DNA of 64,000 nucleotides from contig RQSC01000028.1 of assembly GCA_013416795.1 (NCBI GenBank), positions 223,299-287,298 on the forward strand. The letters run 5' to 3'. This stretch comes from Prasinococcaceae sp. CCMP 1430. Its lineage: Eukaryota > Prasinodermophyta > Palmophyllophyceae > Prasinococcales > Prasinococcaceae. This document shows positions 48,633 to 59,638 of the stretch, piece after piece (within the stretch, counting starts at the first letter, position 1; every line of letters begins with the position of its first letter). The notes beneath the pieces are model-generated. The model had not been told where the DNA came from, searched no databases, and was given only the letters and a program-made list of their open reading frames with translations. Made by a program: the position numbers and the translations under genes.

Positions 48633-51204
48633 CTATGCGTCGAATATGATGGGCGGCATGTCGGCGTCGCCGCACCGCGGCCCGGCCTGATCGGGAGGCA
48701 CGAGGTTGCGTGCCTTGAGCCTCTCGATATCGTCCAGCAGCGACGTGTGCGGCTGCGTGATCTCCACGGCCACCTCGAGCGGCGGGCGCTCCGCTTCCAG
48801 ATTGTCCAACATCCACGTGTGAAAAGCCTCGAGGAACTCGCGTCGTCCGGCGAAGCCCGCGAGGCCGTACATCTCGCCGTCCGACGGAAAGTCGGGGCCT
48901 AGTCCGTCACTTCCATGTTCGTACATTTCGTCCCGCGGGTTCTGGAGCTCGTACGTGAAGAATTCGTAGGCGCCGAAGCCGTCTGCCTGATGCTTGTTCG
49001 CCAGGTGAGTGAAGTAGATCGAGGCTAGGTTCCGCATGCTGGAGGATTGGGTGTTAGTCTCTCTGGGGTGCATTTGCGGCGCGTGCGTGGCAGTGCGTCG
49101 ATCGCAGTACGTACCGATATGTAATGTCGAAAACGATGCCGTACGCCTCGTTGTTGTAGCGCGCTTTGTTGTCGTCGGACAGGCTTTCCCAAACAAAGTC
49201 TGGGGGGTCTCCGTACGGTTCGCAGCCCTCCGGGAGGACGTTGCAGGTGGTGGTCATCAGAAGATGGTTTCGGTACGATCCATCTGCGTTTCTGACCGCC
49301 GTGTAAGCCCGATAGGCACTCTGGACAAAGGTGGCCGTGTGCCACTTCTGCTGCTGCGCCTCGGCGCTCGCCGCGTCGGGGTAGTTGAGGCGCATCCATT
49401 CGGGGAAGAGACCGCTCGCAAAGCCCTCTTCCAAGTCTCGATCGACGCGCCAGCCGTTCCACGGCGCGTACAGCTGCAGCCCTGCGAAGCGCTCGGGAAG
49501 TCGCTCGGCGTAACCAGCGTACGTGACATAGCAGATGTGCTCGAGCCACACAGTGCAACACTCGCCGTCGGTGCCGTGCTCAGCGTACAAGCGCCGCCCG
49601 CGTTGGGCGTTCTGGGACAGGTGCAGCATCTCGTGGCAGTGCACGAACTCAGAAAAGCCGCCACCGTATTGCGGGGTGAAGATGTACTGACCAATCGTCT
49701 TCGTATGACTCCCGTCTACGTCCCAGTCCATATCCTCTTCTCGGGTCGTGTAGCGCGCGCCAGGGTACAGCTGGCACTGCCCGCTGGGGCCTCCTGCCGA
49801 TCCGCTCGACCAGCGGTACTGAGTCGACGCGAGCGCGTCGGACGCACCGCACAGCTTGCCGGTGTTGTCGATGGTCTGCACATAATCGCCATTTTTGGCG
49901 TGGTCGGGCAAACCGTGCCAGAAGGAGTGATCGCTGTCATCGTTGGTCCAGCTCTTGAGATCACATTTCACGCGCGCGTAGTTCTCCTCGGGACCGCCAA
50001 GTTCGAGGACGTACAGCCGGAACAAGAAGTGTCCGCCCATGAGCGTGTGGAAAATGTCGATGTGTGGCCTCCAGGTCCAGCTGTCGATCGCGCAAATGCC
50101 ATCCGTCCAAACCTCGTCGTACGCAACCACGAGCTCGCTGGGGTCGAGCGACGAACGCCGCGTCGCTCGCCTCGCGTATGGCAAGAAGGTGGTGTCCTCC
50201 GAGTAGCCGCGGATGCGGGCGCGGTCGTCGGCGTCGGTCGTGCCCCACGCTCCGCCTCTGTCGACGCCCGCATCGGCGTCGCACGAGGCGAGCACTTGCG
50301 CGGGGCATTCGAAGTCAGCGCTAGGCGAACCGCCCGGCAGGCAGAAGGGCGACTCACGGCCGCTGCTCAGCGTGCACTCCTGCCGCGCGCACACTGGTGG
50401 CGGCGCCGGCGGCGATGGGGCCGAGGGCGGCGGCGGCGGTGACGCCTTGGGCGGTGGCGGCGACGGCGGGACCGTTCGCGGGAGATCCTTCGCGGGCGCG
50501 TCGCCCTTGCTGACGCTTTTCTTCTGTTTCTTCTTCTTATTTTTCTTCTGCGTCTTCTTCGCGCTGGCCTTGAAGGTACACCCGCCCTTGCCCTTCTTCG
50601 TCCACACGCACACGCCCTTGCCTTCGCCGTTGGTGCACTTGTGTTTGCTGCCGCTCAGGGCCTTGCGCAGCTTCTTCGTGGCTTGCAGCATGGACTCCAC
50701 GGGCGGCGGCGGCGATGGCGGCGGCGGGGACGTTTCCTGCACGACCTTCTTCGCCTTCTTCTCCTTTTTGGACTTCTTAGACTTCTTGGCCTTCTTGGAC
50801 TTCTTGGACTTGTCGGCTTTCTTGGACTTCTTGGACTTCTTGGCTTTATCATTGGACTTCTTGGACTTCTTGTTCTTCGATTTGCTCTCCTTTTCCTCGG
50901 CGTCACCCACCTCGCGCGCGGCGCGCAGCCCACGGCTCGTAGCAGACAGCAGAGACACCGGCTCGGCCGCAGACAATGCGGCAGCACCTCGATGTCCGCC
51001 AAGCGCGCCACGCACGCCGCCCGCGCGCTCAGCGTCGCTCGCGAGCTGCGCTGGAGTGATCTCGCGCCCTGCGACTGCCGACAAAGCTGCGGGGGCCGCC
51101 AGCGCTGCGCAGGTGCGCGCCCAGCCGGCGCAGGGGTCAGAGCCGAGCACCACGCGGCTTCGAAACGCGCAGGCGTTCGCACGGTGCAGCGCCGCGCGCC
51201 TCAC
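48633..51204 (-). CDS. Lys/Ser-repeat protein with HExxH metallopeptidase-like domain
   Basis: About 831 residues in two exons (51204-49115 and 49038-48633, phase 2). Order: a start-less Ala-rich lead, then a Lys/Ser repeat of about 50 residues (50745-50895) made of SKK and KKSKK units. Next is a Pro-rich spacer, a small Cys-containing basic module (KCTNGEGKGVCVW, GGCTF), more Lys-runs and a second Pro-rich spacer. The rest is a large Cys-, Trp- and Tyr-rich globular domain. Within it HCHEMLHLS (49641-49615) carries HExxH, residues about 524-528, suggesting a zinc peptidase, followed by WLEHICYVTYAGY. The domain looks secreted (many Cys). The start is unresolved: the frame begins with GTG and an upstream signal-peptide exon is expected. 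The family is not recognised. Lys/Ser repeats recall silaffin-type biomineral proteins, but that is analogy. Confidence 0.72.
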
Positions 51205-51692
51205 CCGCGACCGCGGCCGTCAGCGCGACCACTTCCAGGGCACGTGGGACGATAGTTGGGAGGAGGGGGTCAGAGACGCCAGCAAGCCCGGCTGGCGGCG
51301 CCCGCGTGGCGCCCGCGCGCGCCGCGGTCGGTTGGTTGGGCGGTTACTCGCCGCAGCAGAGCGCGCGCAGGCGCCGGCCGGGGAACCAGGGCATCGAGTG
51401 GGTTTCGTGCGTTTTGGAATTCGGTCGCGCGTTCTGCTCCGGTCATTATGACGGTCGCGCGAAATGCGGACAGCGCTGTAAACGCTTCCGGCTCGGAAAG
51501 TATCCCGCGCCTGTCGGCGTCGCAGCATACGGAAACGCATGCGGCGCGGGCGTCGCGGGCCGGTCCCAATAGATAGGGTGTCACAAAGCCTAAAGGGCCC
51601 TTACTGTGTGTGCGCCCTCGCGGCCGAGCCGACGCGGCGTCGCCTCGCTCGGCATGGCCTTCCCACCTCCCCCGCGCATCCTGTCCTACACT
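51205..51692. other. Intergenic: 5' flank of the Lys/Ser-rich gene
   Basis: No gene recognised. A signal-peptide-like exon for the minus-strand gene may lie at its left edge (51205-51245 reads ALEVVALTAAVAG followed by a GTGAG donor), but no ATG was found. Confidence 0.4.
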
Positions 51693-52805
51693 TCAATGGC
51701 CGTCAGAGTATACCACGCGAGTGCTCTTGATGCGAATCCAGTTCTCGCTTTCTTTCACGAACCCCAGGTCCGGCGAGCCCCCGGGCTGTTCCTTCATGCG
51801 CTCCACAGTCGCCGCTGTCGTCGCCCCGCGCGCGCCTGACTCCACGAGCTTGCCAAAGATACCGTCGGCCTCGGTCGCGGATCCTTGCGAGCCAGGGCCA
51901 TGATCGCGAGTGTTATTTTTGATGCTGATGTAAAATGCGGGGCCGCCTGGGCGACCGGCGAAGCCGAGAGTGTTGGCCTCATGCGGGAAGCGGCTGTCGT
52001 ACTCCTGGAAGGAGAGCCCGCGCTTCTCCGGGCGCAAGAAGGCCTGCAGCACATGCTTTGCGCGGCGGTGAAAGAAGCCCTCTCTCGCGTCGACAGCGTT
52101 GTGAAGAAATATCCAGATTCCGTGAGGCAGCCACGACAGGGGCGCCGACCTGATCCACAGCTTGGCGGTCTCACTGCCGTGGCCTTCAGCACGCATGGAG
52201 GGAGGGAATTCCAGCTCCATCTCGATGAGCAGTCTCTCTTGAGCGTCGAGGAGGTCCCCGTACCGGCTTTTGACGGCGTCTCGGCAAGCCCGACGAAGCT
52301 CCTCGATTTTCCCTCCCGGCCACGGCGCGTCGGGCGCGCTGCCGCCGCCCTTGCGCCACGCGACGACGAGTGCCTTGACTTCATCGGCGAGCTCGGCGGC
52401 GGTGACATCGTAGGCATCTGCATCCAAGACCTTATCTTTCTCTTCATCCGCCGAATTGAAGGATTCCGAGTCGTATATAGCCGCATCGGTGCTGTTAGAC
52501 TGTTCGTAGTCGCTATCGACTTTAGCCATCGACTCTTGGCGGTGCTCTACAAGATGCGTGTGAATGGCGCGCGAACTCTGACCCGCCCCATCAATCGCCT
52601 GCCGGCTCCCGTCGCCACCCATTTTCGTGGCCAGCGCGAGCAGCAGCAGCAGCGTGCCCGCGCCGACGAGCGCGCCGAGAGTGCCGACGCGCGGCGCTCC
52701 TCGCCTGCTCCCACGCGGGCCGCTGAAAAGCGCGACACGCTCGGCGCCACCAAAACTTGACACTCGAAGGGTGCCGGCACCAAGGCGTGACCCATCCGAC
52801 GGCAT
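51693..52805 (-). CDS. Type II membrane protein with a cyclophilin-like lumenal domain
   Basis: Single exon, 370 aa, ATG 52805. Basic N-terminus, then one membrane segment at residues 41-60 (GTLGALVGAGTLLLLLALAT), an acidic stalk, then a helical region with EELRRACRDAVKSRYGDLL. The C-terminal domain has FPHEANTLGFAGRPGGPAFY, NNTRDHGPGSQG, ADGIFGKLVESG and VERMKEQPGG, in the order of the cyclophilin sheet (the GPGFY and FGKV..G regions). The catalytic arginine and usual FHR/QGGD motifs are absent, so isomerase activity is doubtful. The topology implies a Golgi or ER lumenal domain. The nearest parallels I know are membrane-anchored cyclophilin-like proteins of algae; no function can be assigned. 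Confidence 0.72.
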   Translation of the reverse strand: MPSDGSRLGAGTLRVSSFGGAERVALFSGPRGSRRGAPRVGTLGALVGAGTLLLLLALATKMGGDGSRQAIDGAGQSSRAIHTHLVEHRQESMAKVDSDYEQSNSTDAAIYDSESFNSADEEKDKVLDADAYDVTAAELADEVKALVVAWRKGGGSAPDAPWPGGKIEELRRACRDAVKSRYGDLLDAQERLLIEMELEFPPSMRAEGHGSETAKLWIRSAPLSWLPHGIWIFLHNAVDAREGFFHRRAKHVLQAFLRPEKRGLSFQEYDSRFPHEANTLGFAGRPGGPAFYISIKNNTRDHGPGSQGSATEADGIFGKLVESGARGATTAATVERMKEQPGGSPDLGFVKESENWIRIKSTRVVYSDGH

Positions 52806-53912
52806 GGCCGCCGTGGCAAAGAAGCGGGCGCGCGCGCGGCGAACTCAACGCGTGCCCAAGAGCGGGCAGCAGCAGCACCCTGCTGCACCGGGCCCACTGG
52901 TGTGCAACACGCTGAGGGCTGTTGCGACCGCGACACGCTTGCCGCGCGCTCGCTCGAAGCAGCAGCGGGCCTGCGAAGCTGTGCCCGATCCCACTCACTC
53001 CTCGCCGCCGTGCACCGCGCCCCTCGCCGCGCGGCCACACAAGCTCCGCCGGCGGAGGGTGATGAGCTCGCGGGGCAGACGCGGGGAGCGCTCCGTCCGT
53101 CCGTCCGCTCGGCCGGCCGCAGTGGTCGCCGCGCCGCGCCGCGCGCGGTGTGACGTGCCTTTTCCTGCGCGCGCGCGCGCGCGCGCGCGCGCAACTCTGC
53201 CGGTTTTGCCGCGTTCAACAAAGCGCGCGCCCGCGTCTCCGAAAGCGGATCAAATCCTGGTCTCTTCACGCCCAATCGCACCCCGCGCCGCCCACTTTTC
53301 GACACCGAGACACTCACAAAAGAATCCACCCTGGGCCCACACCTTTCCGCATTCTCCCATTCGATTGAAGGCCTGCTTCCGAACGACTGGAAAGAGCTTT
53401 TTTTGATTTCGATTTGTTGGTGGATGGGCTTTTTCGCCGGGGCGGTCCGCGGGCGGAGAGGTCCGGGCGAACCTCGCGCGTTTCCCAGACGGGGAATTCG
53501 GCGCGCGTCCGGCGAAGTCGAGAAGGGGCCGGAAGCGAGCGCGCGCGGAGTGGGTGCCACACAGCGCGCGCGCGCTGCTGCCGGCGGCGGCGCCCCCCCC
53601 CGTCTGCTCCCCGGCCCGCACGGCGCGACCGGAACCGTGGGGCGAGCTGTTGGGTGAAGGGGGCGCTGCGGCGGGCGGCGCCCGCAGGGGAGGCAGCGGG
53701 GGGCGGGCGGACGGGTGGCGGCCCGCCGCGTTGTCCTTCCCCTGAGAATATTGGCGGGAGAAACGTGTGCGCGTGGGTGAAGCGGGGTGGGGCGTGGTTG
53801 ACCGCTCACGGGCTCGCGTGCGCGCCCGGGAAGGGGCGCGCACCGTCGCGCCGCGCGCACCCCGCGCGCGCTCTTTCTGCCGCAACCGCGGGCGGCGCCA
53901 ACAACGGCCGCG
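52806..53912. other. Intergenic: shared divergent promoter region
   Basis: 1.1 kb between the divergent cyclophilin-like and TMEM184 genes. It has a CG run (53168-53192), an AT-richer patch (53300-53425) and G-rich sequence to the ATG at 53913. The open frames are Arg/Ala-rich and unsupported. Confidence 0.5.
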
Positions 53913-55874
53913 ATGGCCGGCGGCGCGCCGCAGCTGCCGCTGCCGGACTCCTGTCCCGTGCTGCAGCTCGGATACCCTAGCCCCTGCGTGTTCCACTGGG
54001 CGGGCGGCGCTGCGTCCCTCGTGTTCGCGTTCGTGGTGGGCGCGCCGCTCATCTGGAAGTGGCCCAAGGGCATCGCGTCGCTCGCGCCGGCCGGCCAGGC
54101 GCGGCTGTGGGCGTGCGCCATCGCGTGCTCGGTGATATGCGTCGCGCTCTTCACGCGCGTCGTGCTTGCGGCCGCGGACAAAGGCGGTGGGGGCTTCAGG
54201 CTGACGCCGCACAGCGTGTTCTGGCATGTTTCGGCGGCGTTGGCTTACTGGGCGATGGGCCGCACGCTGCAGCTCCAGCCGCCTGCGGAGGATCCACCAG
54301 GGAAGTTCCGGCCCATCGCAATGCGCGTGTGGCTGCTCTTCTCGAGCCTGCTCGCGTGCGCGCAGGGCGTCGCCGCGGTGCTGGTGCTTGAGGGACGCGA
54401 CCAGTATAACTTCCCGCGCGGCGAGGTGATGGATGCCGCGCTGGAGTCATTCATGTCGCCCCTGGCAGCGTCCATCGGATGCTTCGGCCTCGTGACCAAT
54501 GCGATCTGGCCGGCGCCCGGGGACCTCAGCGAGATGGCGACGCTCGTGGCCGCCACTGGCGGCAACGAGCCGTACTGGAACACGCGCCGCGTGGTGCGCT
54601 CCGTGTGGTCGTTCCTCGTCGTGCCGGGCACCGTCGTCTTCATGCCGCTCATCATCTGGAAGATGGTGCAGGCGGAACAGAACGCGGATGTGATCGCGTG
54701 GTGGGTTGCCGGTCTGTTCTCCATGCTCGCGCTGCCCATTTCGTTCTACGGCGTGTCCCAGCACCTTACGAACTGGAGCAAGCCGTGCCAGCAGCGCCAC
54801 ATCGTTCGGCTGCTGTGGATGGTGCCCATATACAGTATCAACGCGTGGTTCGGGTTGCGCTTCCACCGCACAGCCATCTACCTCGACACGATCCGCGAGT
54901 GCTACGAGGCGTACGTGGTTTACTCCTTCTTCATGTTCCTTGTCAACTACCTGGAGGAGCAGCACGGCAACGTCGCGGCGCTGCTGGCCACCAAGCGGCC
55001 CCAGAACCACTTGTGGCCCATGAACTGGGTGCTGCCGCAGTGGCGCAACGGCACGCCCTTCCTGAACAACTGCAAGGCCGGTGTGCTCAACTACGTCGTG
55101 GTGCGCCCCACGCTCACGGTGCTGGCGCTCATCCTGCAGGCCTTCGGCGTGTACTCCGAGGGCGATCTGTCGCCCGACAAGGGCTACCTGTACATATCGC
55201 TCATCTTCAACTTCTCGCAGATGTGGGCGATTTACTGCTTGGTGATGCTCTACTACGCCGTGCGCGAGGACCTCGCGCCCATCAAACCGATCTCCAAATT
55301 CCTCTGCGTGAAGTTGATCGTCTTCTTCACCTGGTGGCAGGGTCTATTCATCTCGATTTTGGAGAGGGAAGGTCTCCTCAACAAGTTCAACCCGAGCTGG
55401 AGCGAGCTCCAGGTGGACACCATCGCCGCTGGGCTGCAGGACTTCATCATCTGCTTCGAGATGTTCTTTTTCTCGCTCGCGCACGCGTACTCGTTCCCGG
55501 CCAAGCCCTACGTGACGGAGCAGCGCGAGGAGCGCACGCTGATGGCATCAATACGTGACATGTTCGACGTGCAGGACGTGTACAAGGACCTCCGAGAGGC
55601 GCCGCCCGTGCGCGTTGTGGGCGGCATCGCCGACGGCGTGACGCGCGTCGGTAACGAGCTCACCACGGGCATCGCCGACACGTCGCGTGCGATGGTGGAG
55701 GGCGTCAAGGGCGCGGCGGACAGCTTCGCAACCATGGCCATCCCCAAGTACCGCTCGACGCGCCACAAGCAGAAGGGCGAGCTGCCCGAGAAGGAGCGTC
55801 TGTTGGACGACTCGCTGTCGGGCGGCTCCGACGGCGACGCTTCTTCCACGCGCTCGTTGAGGAGAGAAGACTGA
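53913..55874 (+). CDS. TMEM184/LAZ1 (DUF300, organic solute transporter alpha-like) protein
   Basis: Seven-helix membrane protein of the TMEM184/Ost-alpha family, which in plants (LAZ1) acts in vacuolar membrane and brassinosteroid traffic. Single exon, 653 aa, ATG 53913. It has an extra N-terminal pair of helices. The core starts at VVRSVWSFLVVPGTVVFMPL and contains LALPISFYGVSQHLTNWSKP, HIVRLLWMVPIYSINAWFGL, DTIRECYEAYVVYSFFMFL (family signature), LNNCKAGVLNYVVVRP, KFLCVKLIVFFTWWQGL and CFEMFFFSLAHAYSFP. The first 200 residues, with several hydrophobic segments, are longer than in animal TMEM184. The cytosolic tail carries amphipathic repeats and an acidic dileucine-like end (EKERLLDDS). 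No intron. Confidence 0.93.
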   Translation: MAGGAPQLPLPDSCPVLQLGYPSPCVFHWAGGAASLVFAFVVGAPLIWKWPKGIASLAPAGQARLWACAIACSVICVALFTRVVLAAADKGGGGFRLTPHSVFWHVSAALAYWAMGRTLQLQPPAEDPPGKFRPIAMRVWLLFSSLLACAQGVAAVLVLEGRDQYNFPRGEVMDAALESFMSPLAASIGCFGLVTNAIWPAPGDLSEMATLVAATGGNEPYWNTRRVVRSVWSFLVVPGTVVFMPLIIWKMVQAEQNADVIAWWVAGLFSMLALPISFYGVSQHLTNWSKPCQQRHIVRLLWMVPIYSINAWFGLRFHRTAIYLDTIRECYEAYVVYSFFMFLVNYLEEQHGNVAALLATKRPQNHLWPMNWVLPQWRNGTPFLNNCKAGVLNYVVVRPTLTVLALILQAFGVYSEGDLSPDKGYLYISLIFNFSQMWAIYCLVMLYYAVREDLAPIKPISKFLCVKLIVFFTWWQGLFISILEREGLLNKFNPSWSELQVDTIAAGLQDFIICFEMFFFSLAHAYSFPAKPYVTEQREERTLMASIRDMFDVQDVYKDLREAPPVRVVGGIADGVTRVGNELTTGIADTSRAMVEGVKGAADSFATMAIPKYRSTRHKQKGELPEKERLLDDSLSGGSDGDASSTRSLRRED

Positions 55875-56068
55875 GGCGCGAGCACAACGTTCCTGTAATA
55901 ACCCCGACCCCTTTTTTGCCCCGCGCGCACTCTCTCGCGGTGAGCCTCCGTCATGCTGCGCAGAGCGCGTCCTGCGTTAGACCGAGCTGTAGGATGATGT
56001 ACTGATACTGTATTAGGCGCAGGCATGCTTCAGCCAGCCCAGCGCATTTATTAGCGAGTTGAACGTGG

Positions 56069-57307
56069 CTACTGCGTGCCACTTGGCCCGGCACCGCCCC
56101 CACTGCCGCCCGCGCCGCCACCGGCCACGGCCGCTAGCGGTGCATCCGCCTCGGCGAGTGCTGCCTTGCCGTCTGCGTCCGCTACAGCGTCAGCTCCCTC
56201 CTCTTCCTCGATGGGCACCTCTTCCTCGAGGATCTCCACCTTTACCGAGCTAGGTAATCCGCCCTGCAGGATATCTTGCACATCGTTCTGGACAGCACGG
56301 ATGGTGCGACGGTGGGCGGTGCGCTGCGCGTGCGTCGCATCCGCACCGCCGCCGAGCGCCTTGCGAAAGCGCCGCCGGCGGATGTTGGTGGTCGCGTTGG
56401 TCACACCATGGCGGCACTCGCCGTCCTTGGGCGGATCGGCGCCTGACTCCTGCACTACAATGACCTGGCCCACGTCGCCGCTCTTGACCAGATCAGCATC
56501 GTTGTACGTCTTCCAGGCTTCGACGACGCATGGCAGGTCCTGCAGCGTGGCGGCGTACTCATCCCCCTCCCACACAAGAGAGCCGTGCGAGGCACCCTCG
56601 CCACCGTTCGCGGCGAGCCGCAGCTCGCTGTTCGGCAGCACACGCTCTTGCCCGCCGCGCTCGCTGAGTGCGGCGTGCGCCTTGGCCGCCAGGGCGGGCG
56701 GCAGCCGCAGGACAAATAGCTCCTCGACGCCAGGATCGCCCTGAGTGCCCCGAGGGACACGCGGTGTGCACGCGCGGCGCACGTTAGAGCGAGCGCCACC
56801 ATGCCACGCGCCCAACGCACGCTCGCGCACTGTCTTCAGATGCGGTAAAGAACATGGCGCGCGTGCGCACGCGCGAGTCTCCCTCTGTCACGTGATACAT
56901 ACCTCCTTGAATCCACTGCTCTTCTTCGTTTTCTTCTTGGGTTGCTCCTCCGCGGCCATCGTCCCTACCTGGGGCGCGGTCACGGTCACGGCGGGCGCGG
57001 TCATCGTCCCAGGCGCGGGTGCCGCTACCGCCGAAGTAGGAGCCACCACTATGGGCGCAGGCGTCCCCGCCGGGGGCATCACCCCGGCATGCACGGGCGC
57101 CGCAGCCACAGGCGCCGTCGTTGCGGCAGCTGGTGCCCCAAGCGCCGCCGCCGGCGCCGCTGCCTCCGCTGCCTCCACTACCTCCCCCTCTCTCACGCCA
57201 GGAGTATCGGCGAGCCGCTGCTCCTGCGGCACCTGCTGTGTCTGCGCCTGCGTCTGCGGGGCAGCCTCAAGGGCACCGCCTGCCGCAGGCGGCTGTGCGT
57301 CCTCCAT
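56069..57307 (-). CDS. TAF7: TAF7, TFIID subunit
   Basis: TATA-binding-protein-associated factor 7, which pairs with TAF1 in TFIID. Exon 1 (57307-56903) encodes MEDAQPPAAGG, a long Ala/Pro/Thr/Val-rich disordered lead and a basic PKKKTKKSSGFKE. Exon 2 (56740-56069) encodes the TAFII55 N-terminal domain: VEELFVLRLPPALAAK, GSLVWEGDEYAATLQDLPCV, VEAWKTYNDADLVKSGDVGQ, CRHGVTNATTNIRRRRFRK. Phase 0 junction, total 358 aa. The C-terminal part is acidic (EILEEEVPIEEEEGADA), then Gly/Ala-rich. The order and spacing match TAF7. It is convergent with TMEM184 and divergent from the sulfotransferase-like gene. Confidence 0.93.
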
Positions 57308-57605
57308 ACCTAAGCCTGCGGATGCGGCTGAACACCGCGCTGCGGGCGCAACGCGCGTCCTCAACCGCACCCCCTTCCCACGCCGATCGGAGTGGTCCGA
57401 GGCGGGCTCAGCACATACCCCGCGTCCACCCCTCCCGTGCCTGGCCCCGCGGCCGCGCCTCCGCCGCGCGCGCTGTGTGGCCGGGCGCGGCGGCGCCTGC
57501 GTTTCGGCACGTGTCTTTTTCCCTCATCCAGCGGCAAAAGTTCCGTGGCCGGTGCGGGTTGCGACACGCCACACACTGCGGGTGCCGCGCAGCGTGCCCA
57601 CAGCC

Positions 57606-59478
57606 ATGGCCGGCGGCCGCGGCCGCAGCCGCGGCCGCAGCCATGTGTGGGCGCCACTGCGCGCGCTCCTCGCAGCGGCGATGCTCGCGGCGCTAGCGAG
57701 CGACGGGGGGGGGGGTGCGCGGGCGCGCGGCAGGCAGCATGGCAGGCAGCGTGAGCGTGGCGGTCGCTGGGGCATTGCCGCCGCCGATGCTTACCTGCTG
57801 ATCGCGCAGCCCAAGGCGGCCTCCTCGTCGCTGCTGGCGACGCTCGAGGCTGTGTGTGGAAAGGGGGGGAAGCAGCTGTTTGCCAAGCGTATGGGTGTCA
57901 CCTCATCGGACACTCGCGCGATGGACGCCGCCGACGCGATGTATGCGCAAGGGCAGCTCACGACGGAGTTCAAGGAGGCACCCAGTTCCTCATCGGCCAA
58001 GTTCAAGCGATTGGTCGCCAACGGCAGCTACCCACCCGTGTACAAGATAGTCGGGTCGTCCGGCGCGCCATGTCCGCGCGACGACCTCATCCGCGCGACG
58101 GGTACCGCTCTCGAGCTGCTTGCCGGTGCCGAGGCCGCCAACGCCCGGTGGATGGCTGCGCATGGGGGCATCACGGGCTTTGCCCAGATGGATCCCGAGG
58201 TCTGCGCCTCCAGCCGCAAGACCTTCAATATCTACGGAAAGGTGGACGGGCCGCACGTGCAGGACCCCGACTCGTGCTATGGTAACCTCCCGCACTCAGA
58301 CATGTGGGACGTAGGCCTACCCCTGATGGACCAGTGGACGTCCAAAGACTACATCTACAAGCAGCACACCCCGCCGTCGCCGCGCAACACGCGTGCGCTG
58401 GAGCGCGTGATGGAGGCACGCGGGGTCGGGGTAGGATTGTTGTTGCGCGACCCGCTGGCCTCATTGGCCGGCTACGTGCGCACGATGGCCAATGAAAGCT
58501 GGTCTCAGCAGGTCGTCGGACGGGACAAGGCTGCCGCGCCGTCGAGGGCAGTGCAGGGCGGTGCCCGCGCCCACTTGCCAAGACCGATGCGAGCCGCGCG
58601 TTCGTCTTATACGACAGCGGCTGCCAGTGGGGGTGCCACCACAAGAGATCAGGGCGAATGCCGCGATTTTTCGCGACGCTGCTCGCTTTTTCGTAGCTCG
58701 TGCAACGCCACGCAAACACAAGCCTCGGCCACCACAAGCGCCGAAACGGGCAAGCGCATGTACGCCGAGTACAACTGCCGACGCACATGTGGCTTCTGCA
58801 CCGACGACGACATGGCGACAGACAATGGCCCGGCAAGACGCGCGCTGTCACGCGTGTCGCGCGTAGGTGGCCAGGCGTTGGTGCGACCGATGGATCAGCT
58901 GGGTCCGGCGCTGCATATGGATACAAGAGTGCGCCGTGAGCTGCTCTCCGACGCCGCCAGCAGCTGGAAGGGCTCGCGCACCATCTCCGTGTGCCGCTTG
59001 GCTAATTCATTGGCCAGTCTCATCCTTTGGAACGAAGGCTGGCAGCGCTTTGCCGAGCGGCATCCAGATCGGGTATCAATCGTGCGCTATGCAGACATCA
59101 CCTCGGCGGAGAAGGTGTGGCGCGCACGGGCATGCGGGCTTGCCGCACAGAGGTAGCATCCGCGCAGCGCGCAGCGGCGCGCGCGCGCCCGCAGTGTGCG
59201 TATTCGCACGAGCATTGCTGACACATGCGCACACACAGGGCAACTGCGGCACGTACAAGAATCTGGTTCAATCGATGGGCATGTCAGAGTGCGCCGAGGG
59301 TATCGAGCACAACCGCACGGCCGCGCAGCGCCAAGGGAAGGAGTGCTCGATCGAATTGGAGCGCGAGCGATATACGGGCGACCACTCGAAGGCATCACTC
59401 GCGCTCGTCGCGGCTGCGAGAGATATCGCAGCACAGCAGCACCACCAGCAGCAGCAGCAGGGGCAGGGGCAGGGATAG
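57606..59478 (+). CDS. Sulfotransferase-like type II membrane protein with a ShKT insert
   Basis: Exons 57606-59114 and 59239-59478 join in phase 0 and give 582 aa. Basic N-terminus and one signal anchor (VWAPLRALLAAAMLAALAS). Then AAADAYLLIAQPKAASSSLLATL, resembling the PAPS 5'-phosphate loop of Golgi carbohydrate sulfotransferases (PKxGSTS type), and a C-terminal part with VGVGLLLRDPLASLAGYVR (3'-phosphate-type RDP) and SVCRLANSLASLILWNEGW, DRVSIVRYADI. At about residues 349-398 sits a ShKT-like six-Cys module: ECRDFSRRCSLFRSSCN then YNCRRTCGFC. The C-terminus is Gln/His-rich. Activity and acceptor are unknown, but a Golgi glycan or protein sulfotransferase is the best inference. ATG 57606 gives the anchor; a frame upstream is only open composition. 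Confidence 0.7.
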
Positions 59479-59638
59479 GTGGAGCAGCATAGCCTCAGAG
59501 CTCAAAGCCCCAATAACATCACATTCATGCGCATCACAAATGCGTGGCGGCGCCCAGCAGCGCGTTGAGTTGAGTGCGTGCGTGCGCACCCAGCGGTGCA
59601 CCCGCGCTACCAGCGGTCTGCGCCATCCACGCGCAACC

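Noticed and set aside
49036-50442. 468-residue + strand frame
   Set aside because: Antisense to the HExxH-domain exon; no independent protein signature.
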